Part shown: piece by piece, positions 24,701-35,304 of the stretch | Numbering within the stretch: the first letter of the stretch is position 1 | Layout: each line of letters starts with the position of its first letter | Source: Acanthaster planci | Lineage: Eukaryota > Echinodermata > Asteroidea > Valvatida > Acanthasteridae | Length of the DNA stretch: 64,000 nucleotides | Assembly (NCBI RefSeq): GCF_001949145.1 | Contig: NW_019091559.1 | Span: forward strand, 409,661 to 473,660 | Reading direction: 5' to 3' | The notes under the pieces: model-generated | Database searches by the model: none | Told to the model about the DNA's origin: nothing | Seen by the model: only the letters and a program-made list of their open reading frames with translations | Program-made: the position numbers and the translations under genes

Positions 24701-27700
24701 AAATATTGAATTAAAAAGGGAATCTAGACATCGATTGTGCCATTTAATATGGGGGAAAAATAAATTGATTTTCTTAGATGAATCTGGTGACTATGGCGAC
24801 GTTATCAACTTTACATTTTCAGTGGACCACGCCCAATGTTGGTGAGGGCCGTCCGTAAAATACGTACGTACAAAATGCCGACTTTTGGACCCCCTCCGCC
24901 TGTGCGCATGGCGTACGCTGTGCCTCCAGCCCCTCCCCTGTACGCATGGCGTACGCTGTGCCTCCAGCCCCTCCCCTGTGCGCATGGCGTACGCTGTGCC
25001 TCCAGCCCCTCCCCTGTACGCATGGCGTACGCTGTGCCTCCAGCCCCTCCCCTGTACGCATGGCGTACGCTGTGCCTCCAGCCCCTCCCCTGTACGCATG
25101 GCGTACGCTGTGCCTCCAGCATCTCCCCTGTACGCATGGCGTACGCTGTGCCTCCAGCCCCTACCCTGTGCGCATGGCGTACGCTGTGCCTCCAGCCCCT
25201 CCCCTGTGCGCATGGCGTACGCTGTGCCTCCAGCCCCTCCGCCTGTGCGCATGGCGTACGCTGTGCCTCCAGCCCCTCCCCTGTACGCATGGCGTACGCT
25301 GTGCCTCCAGCCCCTCCCCTGTACGCATGGCGTACGCTGTGCCTCCAGCCCCTCCCCTGTGCGCATGGCGTACGCTGTGCCTCCAGCCCCTCCGCCTGTG
25401 CGTATGGCATTCGCAGTGGCTCCACCCCCCGTTTGCATACGCATTAGGGTAGCAATGATTAAAAAAAATCGTCAGACGTCGACTTTTACTGTGTTGGAAT
25501 GGTTTTTGACGCACGAAAGCTGACTGTGGTATTTATTTGTGTGAGCAATTAAAGGGTATTGATATGATGGAGGTTCATTAAAGGCAAATTTTCGGTTTGC
25601 GTATAACACTGGCTCGAACACCCTCCCCCTCTGTACGCATGACGTACGCACCCCGCCCCATTTGTGTAAGCATTGTGACAACTGTACAGAGCCACTGCCG
25701 CTTCTATACAAACCCACACTGTGTCTTCCCCAATTAAAAGACAGCCTTTGGAAAAGCCCCAGTGAAACATCGCCGGAGTCATCTTCGAGGGCCAAAAATT
25801 TGCTCAGGCATGCTACAGGCATTTTGGTGAAAGTTTGGCTCTATACGTGCAACCTTTTAGGCCTGGGGTACGAAAGTAAAATGAAATCTGTTACCCATAA
25901 ATCACTTAAAAGCTATACCGTCCAATAATCCTTTTAAAACTTTAAAAATGCTGTGCGCCCCGCTGCACCGAATGTGGCAATCGTCCTTTTGAAGGCCAAA
26001 AATGCCAGTCGCGTTGGCTTCATTGCTTTTTGGTGATTGGTGGTCGCTTTGTCTGTATCATTTCATCTGTGCGAATGTGCAGACTCATTGTTCACATCTG
26101 CATTGATGACAAGGACAACAAGAGGTGTGGATTGGAAAGAGTATTGTAATCACATCTTTCCCATTAGCACATGACGAGAATAAACTAATTACGAAAGTAT
26201 TGCGTTGCAATATTGGGCCACTTTATGAAGATATGAAGAACAAACCATCTATTTTCAACATAATGGTTCCCATTGTTAAGTTAATAATCCACGATGTTCG
26301 AAATTCTGAGATCTGGTCAAAGCCCTCGGCAGAGGGCACTGACTGTTTAAACGAGTTGATACAGTTTGCCCCGAGGACGTTATGGAAAGACAAAAAGCTT
26401 CACTGGTACATGAACCTTCACTGCACAGAAAAATGCTTTCACTGCAAAGAAATGTAACCCAAAACAACCACGTTATGTACTTGAATTGCTGTCCGGTGCA
26501 TGGCAAAAAGAGAGAGAGAAAACAAAACCGCTAGGTAAAATAATGATAGTACCAATAACATTTTCTACAACCGTTGTGTAAAATGAAACAAGTTTGCCCA
26601 TATATCAGGAAAGACCCAACGCGGTGAGGTAATCTGTTTGCCCAACAATTAGGCGATTCATCTGGTACCCAACGTTGGGCAAAAACTTGCCCAGCGGTTT
26701 CACAGTGCTGGCACATCATTGTGCAGTTGCAGACGCTCGGGTGACCATGTTTTAGCAGCATGTGCCAACAATTTCACTGAGAGTTACAAATGACTCCTAA
26801 AACCTTCGGGCATCTTGTCTGTTTTCAATCATTTAAATGCTAAACCAAAAACATGTACTTGTCAATGACAGCAATCACTCGGATTTAATAAATTTACTAC
26901 TCGAAACAGGTGGTTAAAGTTCCAGTTATCTTAACTTAACTGGGGCTGTTTGATGCACGATCTGTAACATGCATTGTCTTTTTCGGTTTCAGCAGAGTGT
27001 CCCCGACTTTCAACTCTTGAACCAAAACCAACAGCAAATGTTCATCTCCTAACAACTGCTTACCAAAGTGTCTTACAAACAACACTTTCAACAATGCTTC
27101 TGACAATATTGCTTCAACTCTTCACTTACAGCTTTGCGTATGACCCAACAGACTAATAGTAAACATCATTAATGCGTTTGTGCCACACCCATTCCAACAT
27201 TTTTAACTTGAGGCGTGCATGCGTTTTTGGCTAGTCCATGTGATAGACGCGCGCTCTTATGCGGAGCTTGCTTGGAGTAGAATGAGTGACACTCAAACTA
27301 ACGTTTGGCAAGATGCAGTAATTCATTGGTCGAAAAGGCTTATTAAGCGCGAGCTACAAATGAAGCATTCAAGGTGCCATACAGTAGGAATGGCACATCA
27401 TTCTGATAAGTGATAGTAAATGAAATAAACTGAATAAAATGAAACCTTCTATCTAGCCATATACTGACCTGTAGAACGCCTCCTCCTTTTCCATTTTCGT
27501 TTCGGTGCATAAAACACGGTGGCAGGCCAATCATTGCACCTGGTGCACAAATAATACACGTATAACAATACATACTTTAAAAGTCGAACCAACTCTTGGG
27601 TTGTGAAGTGATAGGCTTTTCTACAGTTGTATCTGTCAAATCAATATTTTTGTTCTGAATAATGTGGGAAGTGAAGGAAAAGAGAGTGGACTGGTCCACC

Positions 27701-30700
27701 CATACTCTACTTCTAAATAGCATTGAAAATCATTCTCAATTTTTTTCAAATGTCAAATAAAATAACAAGAAACTTGTTTCCATGAAATGGAATTGGTGAT
27801 TTTTGGGCAATTAGAATCATAGATTTCATTAAAAACTAACAATGTAAGATGTTTTAAAATAGTATTTTAAAGTCAGAGTAACTTTAGTCTTTCAAATTCT
27901 CGAAACAGTATAGAATTAAATTGAAGTCAATTTAACTTTGCAGTCTTTGAAATGAAATCTAATTTTTGTATTCCTTATGATTGACTGGGGATGTACTTTT
28001 TACTGGTTTATACAAATGAACTTTACCTAGCCAGTCCATAACAATGATTTCCAGTTCAGTGCACGCTGGACTCGACGCCTATATTGAATGTTAAAAATGT
28101 AACAGCATTAGATTCAAGAAGGTGATACAAAACCCTGAATTAACACAAAACTACGATGGTAACTTTTCTGACTTACACATGTATTCCCTGAACGCACTCG
28201 AATAGAATAGAGTTAAATATATGAATTGCACGCTTTATAACAAGGAAGAAAACGAATTGATGAAATGAAAATTCAAGAAACGGTGGAAGAGAAACATCTG
28301 TAGCTACCTTCGCTTGAGATGAAATGTTCTTAACTTTTCTGACCTTTGTTATAATTTTGCATTTGTGTTGGCTTTGACGTCAAGTGTAAACCGGCCTCTA
28401 GGCTGATGTTCATAACACCTTGATAAGTTACATCTAGCCTACCTACCCATGTGAATCCTAGACAACTGATTGCGTCTGCAACCATATCTCCAAGCAACGA
28501 AGGAAAGCTATTTAATGCAGGGAAGTAAGCATGCATGTGAGGGCTCTGCCAGTGGGTGACCTATAGAAAAATATACAATAAAACAATACATACTGTACAC
28601 CTGTGAACCACTTGAAACATGTTAAGTTCTTTTGTCGAACAATTTTGTTTATTTATTACGTGTTTGTACAGTAGAGACACTCATGGTTGCTGAAAAACAT
28701 ACCAAAGAATGGCAGCCATCTTTAAAACAAACTGAAAAAGTCCTCTGAGACTACTCCTTTTATTAAAACTATACTAACCGCACATCAGGCGTAAATAATG
28801 CGGGACCATTATTAAACCAAGATCAGATTGAAAATCTGGTTGTGCGGAGGTGTAAAACACCTGTGCAGATGCTTACATTTCAATAAGTTGACCGCGTTTT
28901 AAAGGCAAAAATTATATAGTGTGAAATTATTAAAAGCACAGGTATGCTCCCACACGTCCAGGATGATTACTAGCAAAAACAAACTAGCTTAAGAATAGTG
29001 TAATATAAAAGTGATGTAACTGAACGGAGATGCGCATGTGACTGCGTGGGTGTTGAGCCGGCACAGTGGGGTCTCTTTTAACTATATGATTTATTTTGTA
29101 CTTATAATTAAACATCCACTAGGAAAAAGAAATTGTCCTTGTCTGGACAAAGTTTGAACAAAGTGTCATCAATGGAAGAACTTTCATGTGTCTCCATCGT
29201 TCAATAGCTGTGGAGTCTCCTCAACGTTGGAACATGTCAATGTCTGTGTACTTTGTGTCTTTTTCATTATTTATAGCCATTGTATTGAGTGCAAGTTGAG
29301 AAGGGAAATACGTGACCCTTCAGAGTAGCTGATGCATGTTGACTACGGACTAGCAATTAAAATGACCCCAAATTGATGGAACTCAGTTTTGTCAAGCAAG
29401 TTTATTTCTAAACCAAAAAGCAAGTACATGTATTTTGAAAACTCAAAGCCGCAATCAACTGCCCCCAAAACAAGATTTGCCAAAATAGTTTGTCTTTTCC
29501 AAAAGTCAACAAGGATGGATGAGGAATCAACGAATAGTTGTACCATTTGAGGCCTTCGTCTAAGGTGGCCAAAATCACGTTTAAGGGTCATCATAAAAAT
29601 GGTGAAAAGGACGTTGCTGAGTTAAGTGGTATTCAAGTAAATAGTTTAGTGGTGTGCATGTACATGTATATAGTTTAGTGGTGTGCATGTATATAGTTTA
29701 GTGGTGTGCATGTATACAGTTTAGTGGTGTGCAGGTATATAGTTTAGTGGTGTGCATGTATATAGTTTAGTGGTGTGCATGTATAGGTCTATAATTTAGT
29801 GGCGTGCATGTGTATAGTTTAATGGTGTGCAGGTATATAGTTTAGTGGCGTGCATGTGTATAGTTTAGTGGTGTGCAGGTATATAGTTTAGTGGCGTGCA
29901 TGTGTATAGTTCAGTGGTGTGCAGGTATATAGTTTAGTGGTGTACATGTATATACTTTAGTAGTGTGCATGTATATACACTATTGACAAAAGTAGTTGAC
30001 ATGGCCCATATACTCTGCCTTCCAAATTAAGTTACTTGTTCCATGAAAGGAGTTACAAAAGGAGACTCATAGTTGCTGAACTCTATTCAAGAGGAGCCCT
30101 AACCTTTTTTTTATAGATATGATGCTTTACCAGAGGCTGTACAGATAATATTAAACTATAAATGAAAACATAACGACTGTAAAGAGTTCTGATGTAGTAA
30201 GTAAGCACCAAAGCGGAGTGCAATACAATTGATAGTGGATCTATAGGACACAATATTGGTTACTTTCATGCACACAATCCCAAGGTAAGATAGATTTAAC
30301 TAATTTTGATTTAGAGTGATCTTCCTCAAGGGAAGATTCCGGACAATCATTTAGATGGGATTTCTCTCCGTCATACCTAGTTTCCATAGCAGTAAGGGTC
30401 CAGATGGCGGCCAACAGCACACAAGATGTCAATACGCAGATAGTTACTGAAGAGACGATGTGCGTGACGTCATTCGCCCAAAATATATTGAAATAAACTG
30501 GCACCTGAAGCTCTGAAAACTTGAAATGAGTTCATCTCACAGGGAGAGGGACGTCTGAAACCCTGGCATTTTTACATCCTGCGCGGGTAGTTGCTCAAAA
30601 CTATTCCACGTCAAATTTTCATGTGCTTGTGTTTGTATATATTGTATCCATTGCAGAAAAATCAACATTTGAGCATTGCCAATAGTACTGTTGCTAGCTT

Positions 30701-33472
30701 TTCCAACATCAAAAACAGAGAATATTATTTTTGTTATTGCTAAAATTTGTGGCATATTTGCTGCCTCCCAGATAACTTATTTTCCAATGCAGTCAAACTG
30801 ATCTTCCTTGAATAATTGCCTATATGCTGGGCCTCAATCATTGTTAAGTAGATTCAGGGTTTGCCATATATCTAATTTGTGCAATCAACTTTTTGTAAAG
30901 TAGCGATATCGCGAGCTGTTCAGTAATTCAGTGTTTCAATACACCACTTGGTTACTTCAATCATCATGAGCATCCAATTGTTTATCCCTCACTCAAACGT
31001 TCCACATATTTTACTTTTTCAACTCATAAATGAATCGCACCCTTGACCATAAATAACAAAGCGTGGGAAACAATTGCCTATTAAGCCAAATAAATTTATT
31101 TTCAGGCGTTACGCGTATTACGATGTACAGCCAGGAACACGTCAGTGCGATACACGAAAGATAATACGCTTGAGTAGGTTTTGCGTTTGAGTTTGAGAAG
31201 CGTGGAATGCAAAAACGTGGAAGAAGCAGATGGTTGAAGGAAGGGGAAAAGGCATTGTACATGCGGGTACAGAGCTAGGTGTGGCTGCCAGCAGTCATTC
31301 TAGCTTGTGACAACACACTGAACGGTCGACTTTCTGGCAAACAAATTTTCTTTAATTTATTTTAATATTTAAAGAAGCGCTGTAACGGAAATGTCTCAAA
31401 TGAGATGAAGTGGTCTTAAAAGAGATTTAAATCAACCAAGTACATTACTGAGCCGTAGGGTTTTCCAAAGTCTTGTACCTCTTTGAGTTTTATCTTCACT
31501 TTTGTTTACCCTGGGCTAGCTTGATTTACTGAAAATGTTAAATAACAGTAGACAATTTATACCAGTCATTTTATGTGTGGGAAAGACTTCATAAAGTCAG
31601 ACAACTGAGTTTCACAAGGATTAATTATTACATTTGAAAAGAATTACGGTTTGTTATAACCGTTTGTTAACAGGCCGAGCGTGGGTCAACTCACAAGGCT
31701 ATTTCCAATTAACGTAACTATTTGGAAGTTGGAGAGTAACGAAGTATTAACGAGGATTGCGATTGTTCCTTCGATTTCGAAACGTCAATTAAATTCAGTG
31801 TGTATTACATCTGACTGCACTTTCCTGGATTTAGTTGAAACAAAACAGTGATTTTTTAGTTATCTCGCACACAAGTTTCATGGGTGCATTTTCCAAAAAT
31901 TGCCCCCAAAACCAGCTTTTATCTAAAATGTTTTTGAGTTTACATATCTTTCCGGTTTCTTCGCCACACTGATTAGCGAAATCGTCCGATTGTTCTTAGT
32001 ATTTATTAAACGTTCTATTTCTCTCTTTTGCTTTTCTATTCCAGAATAACAACATTTGTGATAGCTGCCACCAACAACGTCGTCGTATTGTGTTTTTAGC
32101 CATATTGTTGACTTGAATAGATGGGATTTCATGAGATCGGTGAAGGCCGTCCTCAATAAAAGAACCCCTGAATTTCCAATATTCTTATCAATGCATTTTG
32201 TTACATAAAATAATAAATATTAAAATAAATTGATCATTATTATTGCTGCCTTAATATCACCTAGTGTGACCGGTCAGTCATAAGACCTGAAATATAGAAA
32301 TAAATTCCAGATTTTATATATTTTTACTTTCTTCTGAATATACCTAAGCCAATTCCTGTGGGAGTGAAAGCTGTAACCGTTAATTATCTTGTAATTCACA
32401 AACATATATTTTCTTTGTATTTTTGTAACTAGCAAGCGTCTCATGCAATAGGATTAAGTTGGTTTTATTCGTAAATATTTATACAAACTGTGCATTGTTT
32501 TCATCCTTATAACCTTCTTCCGTTTAAACTGATAGTATAAAACGATGACAGACAAAAAGGAAACAGGACTAAACACATACGTATTAGAAAGAATACAAAA
32601 ATGTGAAGGGTGACAAAGGTGCCTTTTTGCGTCTCTCTCTCTTTGAATGTTCAATTCTGGGAATGCTTTAGACTAACGTCCGTGACTGTAAAAGTCTCCA
32701 GGTCCGCCATTTTGCCACGTAGGCCTACTGTGAAAAATCAGACTTGACAATAGGTAGCGAAACGGGATAGGGCAACTCTACGGTCATAGACGTTAGTTAG
32801 TACTAAGCAGCCTATCATCAATATAAAATGCGTAACTTTAACGCTTCTTAGCGCTAAGAAATTTCTGTCAGGCTGAGTTGGACCTAGCACTCTTTTCCAT
32901 TGTCTATTACACAATTAATCCGACCCAGACAAGTAAACATGAGTAAATGTACTCAGCATTCGACGGAGGAATTTCTTTCGCTTAAAAAACTTACCCCTGG
33001 CAGGATAACCCGCTCCACATCTTTGAAGATGTCTTCCCATTTTTCACCCTCTTGAGGAGCCACATCGGGTACCAACCTCTTCATGTAGCCCGGTTGCACA
33101 TCGGGGAATGTACGTCGTGTCCGTATGGTAGTCAGATACTCCACAATGAAATCAACAACCTCCTTTCCTGAGAAGAAATTCCATAAACATGCTTTCGTAT
33201 AAGCAATACAAAGATCGCAAGAAGCTGCAAAATACAAATGCCTGTTATCAAGAGTCTCAAATTGTTCAGTATGGCGGCGTTCGAACTATGTAAAAACAAA
33301 CTGTGGGCCCATAAATGGCTTGATAGGAACAAATGTGTGTAATAATGTACTCTGAAGTGTCCTGTACACGGGAATCAAATTAAACGTAGTCACCGATATG
33401 CTTTGTAGCTGGCCGAATCATTTCAGTTCACACCACTGACTTACCTCGTCGTTGATATTCCAGTGCATCCAT
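14945..33472 (-). CDS. HDC: Histidine decarboxylase, 13 coding exons, complete
   Basis: PLP-dependent group II decarboxylase that converts L-histidine to histamine in the cytosol. Thirteen exons joined in phase give 682 codons, close to the roughly 660 of vertebrate HDC. Visible landmarks: DVQPGY near the N-terminus, [31 protein letters not shown], the PLP-stacking histidine in DQAHSS (H196), D275 in HVDAAYAG, the PLP lysine K307 in [12 protein letters not shown], loop tyrosine Y336 in NPLYLKH, and S356 in WQIPLSRRF. All of these sit two residues after the human HDC positions. Aromatic amino acid decarboxylases have Gly at the S356 site, and NPHKW rather than NPSKW, so HDC is strongly preferred over AADC. 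Residues from about 483 to 682 form a low-complexity tail without family similarity; the C-terminal part of mammalian HDC is removed by processing. The start at 33472 gives [13 protein letters not shown], matching the family N-terminus. Confidence 0.93.
15862..15963 (-). CDS. HDC: HDC coding exon 12
   Basis: 34 codons, [16 protein letters not shown] through LSLVVFRLK, the start of the C-terminal small domain. Confidence 0.94.
16122..16220 (-). CDS. HDC: HDC coding exon 11 (specificity serine)
   Basis: [20 protein letters not shown] through EHVRK. S356 matches human HDC S354, the residue that favours histidine over aromatic substrates. Confidence 0.96.
16221..17684 (-). other. HDC: HDC intron 10
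   Basis: 1.46 kb with the large palindrome at 17313-17462 and the 16695-16840 repeat shared with intron 2. No further exon seen. Confidence 0.6.
17313..17462. mobile_element. Foldback element with about 65-bp arms (HDC intron 10)
   Basis: The left arm (from ATGAGAAATAGG) and right arm (to CCTATTTCTCAT) are reverse complements with few mismatches, around a short loop near 17380-17397. Both arms carry CTCTTTTGGGCGAG. Eleven-base direct repeats AATCCTATGAC occur at 17264-17274 and immediately after the right arm at 17463-17473. Confidence 0.8.
17685..17775 (-). CDS. HDC: HDC coding exon 10 (catalytic loop)
   Basis: [20 protein letters not shown] through AVDFM. Y336 is the equivalent of human HDC Y334 in the flexible catalytic loop. 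Confidence 0.93.
17905..18068. repeat. GTTGGGCAAA / TTGGTCAA motif array (HDC intron 9)
   Basis: Several copies, in both orientations, of motifs such as GTTGGGCA, TTTGCCCA, TTGGTCAA and TTGACCAA with irregular spacing. A related array lies at 26590-26710. Confidence 0.45.
18246..18408 (-). CDS. HDC: HDC coding exon 9 (PLP lysine)
   Basis: [15 protein letters not shown] through [14 protein letters not shown]. Carries D275 (pairs with the pyridine nitrogen) and K307 (Schiff base). The tryptophan codon is split by the intron and restored by exon 10. Confidence 0.96.
18806..18985 (+). repeat. 90-bp tandem duplication (HDC intron 8)
   Basis: Two adjacent 90-base units beginning CATGGTCACCGTGCTATAGG differ at one base that I can see (CATTAAAG against CATCAAAG), so the duplication is recent. 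Confidence 0.9.
19117..19320 (+). repeat. Dispersed repeat, copy A
   Basis: Shares TTTCCTAGCAACG, GAGGCTCC, CTCCCACCA, CATGGC and AGCTTCTGCTC in order with 21205-21381. Diverged by substitutions and indels. Confidence 0.6.
19851..19917 (-). CDS. HDC: HDC coding exon 8
   Basis: [22 protein letters not shown] plus one base, with the ATLGTT loop of the family. GTGAGT donor. Confidence 0.93.
20994..21592. mobile_element. Nested foldback element (HDC intron 7)
   Basis: Outer arms 20994-21051 and 21534-21592 are reverse complements (ACAGAAGTTGCTGTTTGGGG). Inside them are CGTACGGATTA-rich blocks (21104-21150 and 21418-21478), also in opposed orientation. The core at 21205-21381 is a second copy of the repeat at 19117-19320. 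No protein frame fits a transposase. Confidence 0.72.
21876..22019 (-). CDS. HDC: HDC coding exon 7
   Basis: 48 codons, [15 protein letters not shown] through KKGLIPFF. H196 is the family histidine that stacks on the PLP ring. Confidence 0.95.
22906..23049 (-). CDS. HDC: HDC coding exon 6
   Basis: 48 codons, [15 protein letters not shown] through LVVYCSDQ. Phase 0 at both ends. An Arg/Glu-rich segment ([10 protein letters not shown]) replaces the less charged mammalian linker. Confidence 0.93.
24889..25447 (-). repeat. 38-bp GC-rich minisatellite in HDC intron 5
   Basis: Thirteen near-identical units plus a degenerate last one. Each contains CATGGCGTACGCTGTGCCTC and a C-rich run CCAGCCCCTCCCCTG. 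Variants alternate GTACGC with GTGCGC, and some units gain one base (CTCCGCCTG). Thirty-eight is not a multiple of three and the unit lacks stops, so every frame stays open for 500 bases or more; these frames are not genes. On the transcribed strand the units are G-rich (GGGGAGGGGCTGGAGG). Confidence 0.95.
26590..26710. repeat. TTTGCCCAACGTTGGGCAAA-type motif element (HDC intron 5)
   Basis: Contains TTTGCCCA, GTTTGCCCAACA, CCAACGTTGGGCAAAAA and CTTGCCCAGC within 120 bases. Same motif family as 17905-18068. Confidence 0.45.
27469..27539 (-). CDS. HDC: HDC coding exon 5
   Basis: [24 protein letters not shown]; contains the conserved GGGVLQ glycine run next to the cofactor phosphate region. Confidence 0.93.
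28027..28078 (-). CDS. HDC: HDC coding exon 4
   Basis: Short exon, [17 protein letters not shown] plus one base. The ACTELE motif identifies it; it is too short to show as an open frame. Confidence 0.93.
28447..28560 (-). CDS. HDC: HDC coding exon 3
   Basis: Residues 68-105, [16 protein letters not shown] through CLGFTW; substrate-pocket region shared by HDC and AADC. Phase 0 on both sides. Confidence 0.95.
29638..29990 (+). repeat. 23-bp minisatellite in HDC intron 2
   Basis: Fourteen units of ATAGTTTAGTGGTGTGCATGT plus two bases, two of them longer. Units 8-12 alternate two variants (GTGTGCAGGTAT and GCGTGCATGTGT), a 46-bp higher-order dimer. Confidence 0.92.
32671..32800. mobile_element. 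Short inverted-repeat element
   Basis: The left end GACTAACGTCCGTGACTGT is roughly complementary to the right end, GTCATAGACGTTAGTTAG. About 130 bases, non-coding, 195 bases downstream of HDC exon 2. Confidence 0.5.
32995..33167 (-). CDS. HDC: HDC coding exon 2
   Basis: Residues 10-67, [12 protein letters not shown] through ERVILPG, including the DVQPGY signature. TTCTCAG acceptor and GTAAGT donor. Confidence 0.93.
33445..33472 (-). CDS. HDC: HDC coding exon 1 (start)
   Basis: Encodes MDALEYQRR plus one base and ends at a GTAAGT donor. The frame is open upstream to an ATG at 33733, but family alignment supports the start at 33472. Confidence 0.85.
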
Positions 33473-33773
33473 GGCTGTATCAACCAAAGGAATGCTTCCA
33501 CACGGACACCACCGGTCCTCGTCCACAAAGTAAGATAAGGAAAGAAAGATTCCTGATTTAGCACCACAGCAGAAGTGTACTTCACAGTTTGCTCCCAACA
33601 AAACATTCGATCTGTTTGCAGTGGAATATTTGATTTGTTTGATAAAACGTGACCCATAACATACGAGGCATTGAAAGAACTTCCACACTACGTGCCCGGC
33701 CCTTCGAGCAAACGTTTGATGCACACAACCCACAAGTGTTCACTCCTTTACGTGACAGTCAATGGTTGAAAGC

Positions 33774-33779
33774 TTTATA
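33774..33779 (-). promoter_or_regulatory. TATA-like box upstream of HDC
   Basis: TATAAA on the minus strand about 300 bases before the proposed start codon. An E-box CACGTG lies just upstream (about 33805-33811). A start of transcription near 33745 would give a 5' leader of roughly 270 bases. Confidence 0.4.
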
Positions 33780-33986
33780 ACGAGATGACTGGGTGTGTTG
33801 TAGGCACGTGTTGTGGGCACACGCATAGCTTCATAACCTTATGGGCGACCGTTAGGACAAAAATGACAGCTCAATGAAATAGGCATTATTCTGCACAAAT
33901 CATAAAGCCGTATAATTTATAACAGACAACGCCACCACCCGTATGACTAATTCACACATAACACAGACAAAAGCACGAATGGGTAA

Positions 33987-34221
33987 TATAAATTTGGGGT
34001 CTATTATTTCCCGTCCCTGTTATTTCTGGCATATTATTTTTAATGTTTAGAACTCATTGTTTAATTTCTAAGACTGAATAAGCACTGGAAATTATCTGCC
34101 AAACAAATAAAAATAGTTGGAAATCGATTTCAGTGATACATCCCTTGTCAGAGATGTCAGATGGTAGACATGTCAGAGATATCAGGGACGGAAAAGTCAC
34201 ACTTTGGACCCCAAATTTATA
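33987..34221. mobile_element. Inverted-repeat element near the HDC promoter
   Basis: The ends TATAAATTTGGGGTC and CCGTCCCTG at 33987-34021 recur as reverse complement at 34183-34221. About 235 bases long, 200 bases upstream of the HDC TATA-like box. Confidence 0.6.
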
Positions 34222-35304
34222 AAATGACCCAAATGAATATTGAGAACTCTGTGAACGTGACCGTTGTGCACGTCCGCCACGTATGTCCACCCAGCACTGC
34301 CGGTGTATTAAGTTAGTTAATACATGGGATTGCATGGGGCGGTGCATGACAAGAGTAGCCATAATCTGGTCCTGTCTCCTTCGATACGGCCTCGATTTTT
34401 GACTATAAGAGGCAGCGGTGGAGAGCTGTAGCCAGTGTTCGGTACTTGTGCATGCCGTAGTCTCACATGGAGACGCCGCACCGCGTGTTGCCAAAGTAGA
34501 ATACAACACATATCGTTGAAAATATTTCTTTAAGGTGTTTTCCTGAAGATCTACCCAACATATATATTTGCAATGGACGTTTGTAATGACACACATGATA
34601 AATCCAAAAGTGCAATTTTTTTACAGAGATATTGAGCCATTTCATGCAACAGCGTCATTAAAAGTGAATATCGTTCCTTGACATATCATAAAATGATTTT
34701 TATCGACACCATTAAACCCTACTAAATTCTACACTATTCGAATATCAACTGGACTTTCGGTTAAGCAATATATTGCTGTGACAGAATAAAATCACAGCGA
34801 ACCTGATTTTTAAATTCATGAATCTGGCTTTAAAAACCTTTGCAAGCTAATGACCATCAGGATGGCCTTTGGTTCAGCGCTGGCTTCATATTTACGTGTT
34901 CCACATTCTCGTGAAAACCCAGATTGCGAGAATATCATGGTTTGTTTTGTGTCCCAGAGCTCTTACATAGGCCTACTTTCATCTCTGGTGTCGCACGTTC
35001 ATTGGCCCGTGTATGTCATTGTTCAACCGGATTCCATCCACTAGGGCTCGTTGAGATAGGGTCTCTCTTTCCTGAAGCAACTGCATTGTGGTTAAACTGA
35101 AATTATTTTTGTCTTGTTCAGATGTCTAGTTATCCTGTAAATGTCTAGTTATCCCGTAATTTGCACAGCGTAGCTCTCTGGTCTCCGTTAGGACAACTTT
35201 TCCTCTTTTTAAACACGTGGATAACTTCCCGTCGTCCGATCGGTCGGTCTCTGATCATGTATCTGTGATTTTTTCAATACACTGCAAAATAGTTCTGATT
35301 AGAG

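Larger units (their letters stand above)
23050..27468 (-). other. HDC: HDC intron 5
   Basis: 4.4 kb holding the 38-bp minisatellite (24889-25447) and a GTTGGGCAAA-motif element (26590-26710). Open frames at 23959-24306 and 26125-26457 on the plus strand have no recognisable product and no splice partner. Confidence 0.6.
28561..32994 (-). other. HDC: HDC intron 2
   Basis: 4.4 kb with no extra exon recognised. It holds the 23-bp minisatellite at 29638-29990, an inverted-repeat element at 32671-32800, and at 30420-30510 a sequence shared with intron 10 (16695-16840). Confidence 0.6.

Noticed and set aside
24791-25523. Long open frames of 168-217 codons on both strands
   Set aside because: They are all readings of the 38-bp minisatellite, which has no stop in any frame; the peptides are frame-shifted versions of one repeat.
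26125-26457. 110-codon plus-strand open frame in HDC intron 5
   Set aside because: No recognised motif and no partner exon; kept as chance.
14945-33472. Aromatic L-amino acid decarboxylase instead of HDC
   Set aside because: Ser rather than Gly in WQIPLSRRF and [12 protein letters not shown] rather than NPHKW favour histidine decarboxylase.
34054-34596. 180-codon minus-strand open frame upstream of HDC
   Set aside because: No family motif and no splice-linked partner, and the composition is unlike the two real genes; it overlaps an inverted-repeat element.
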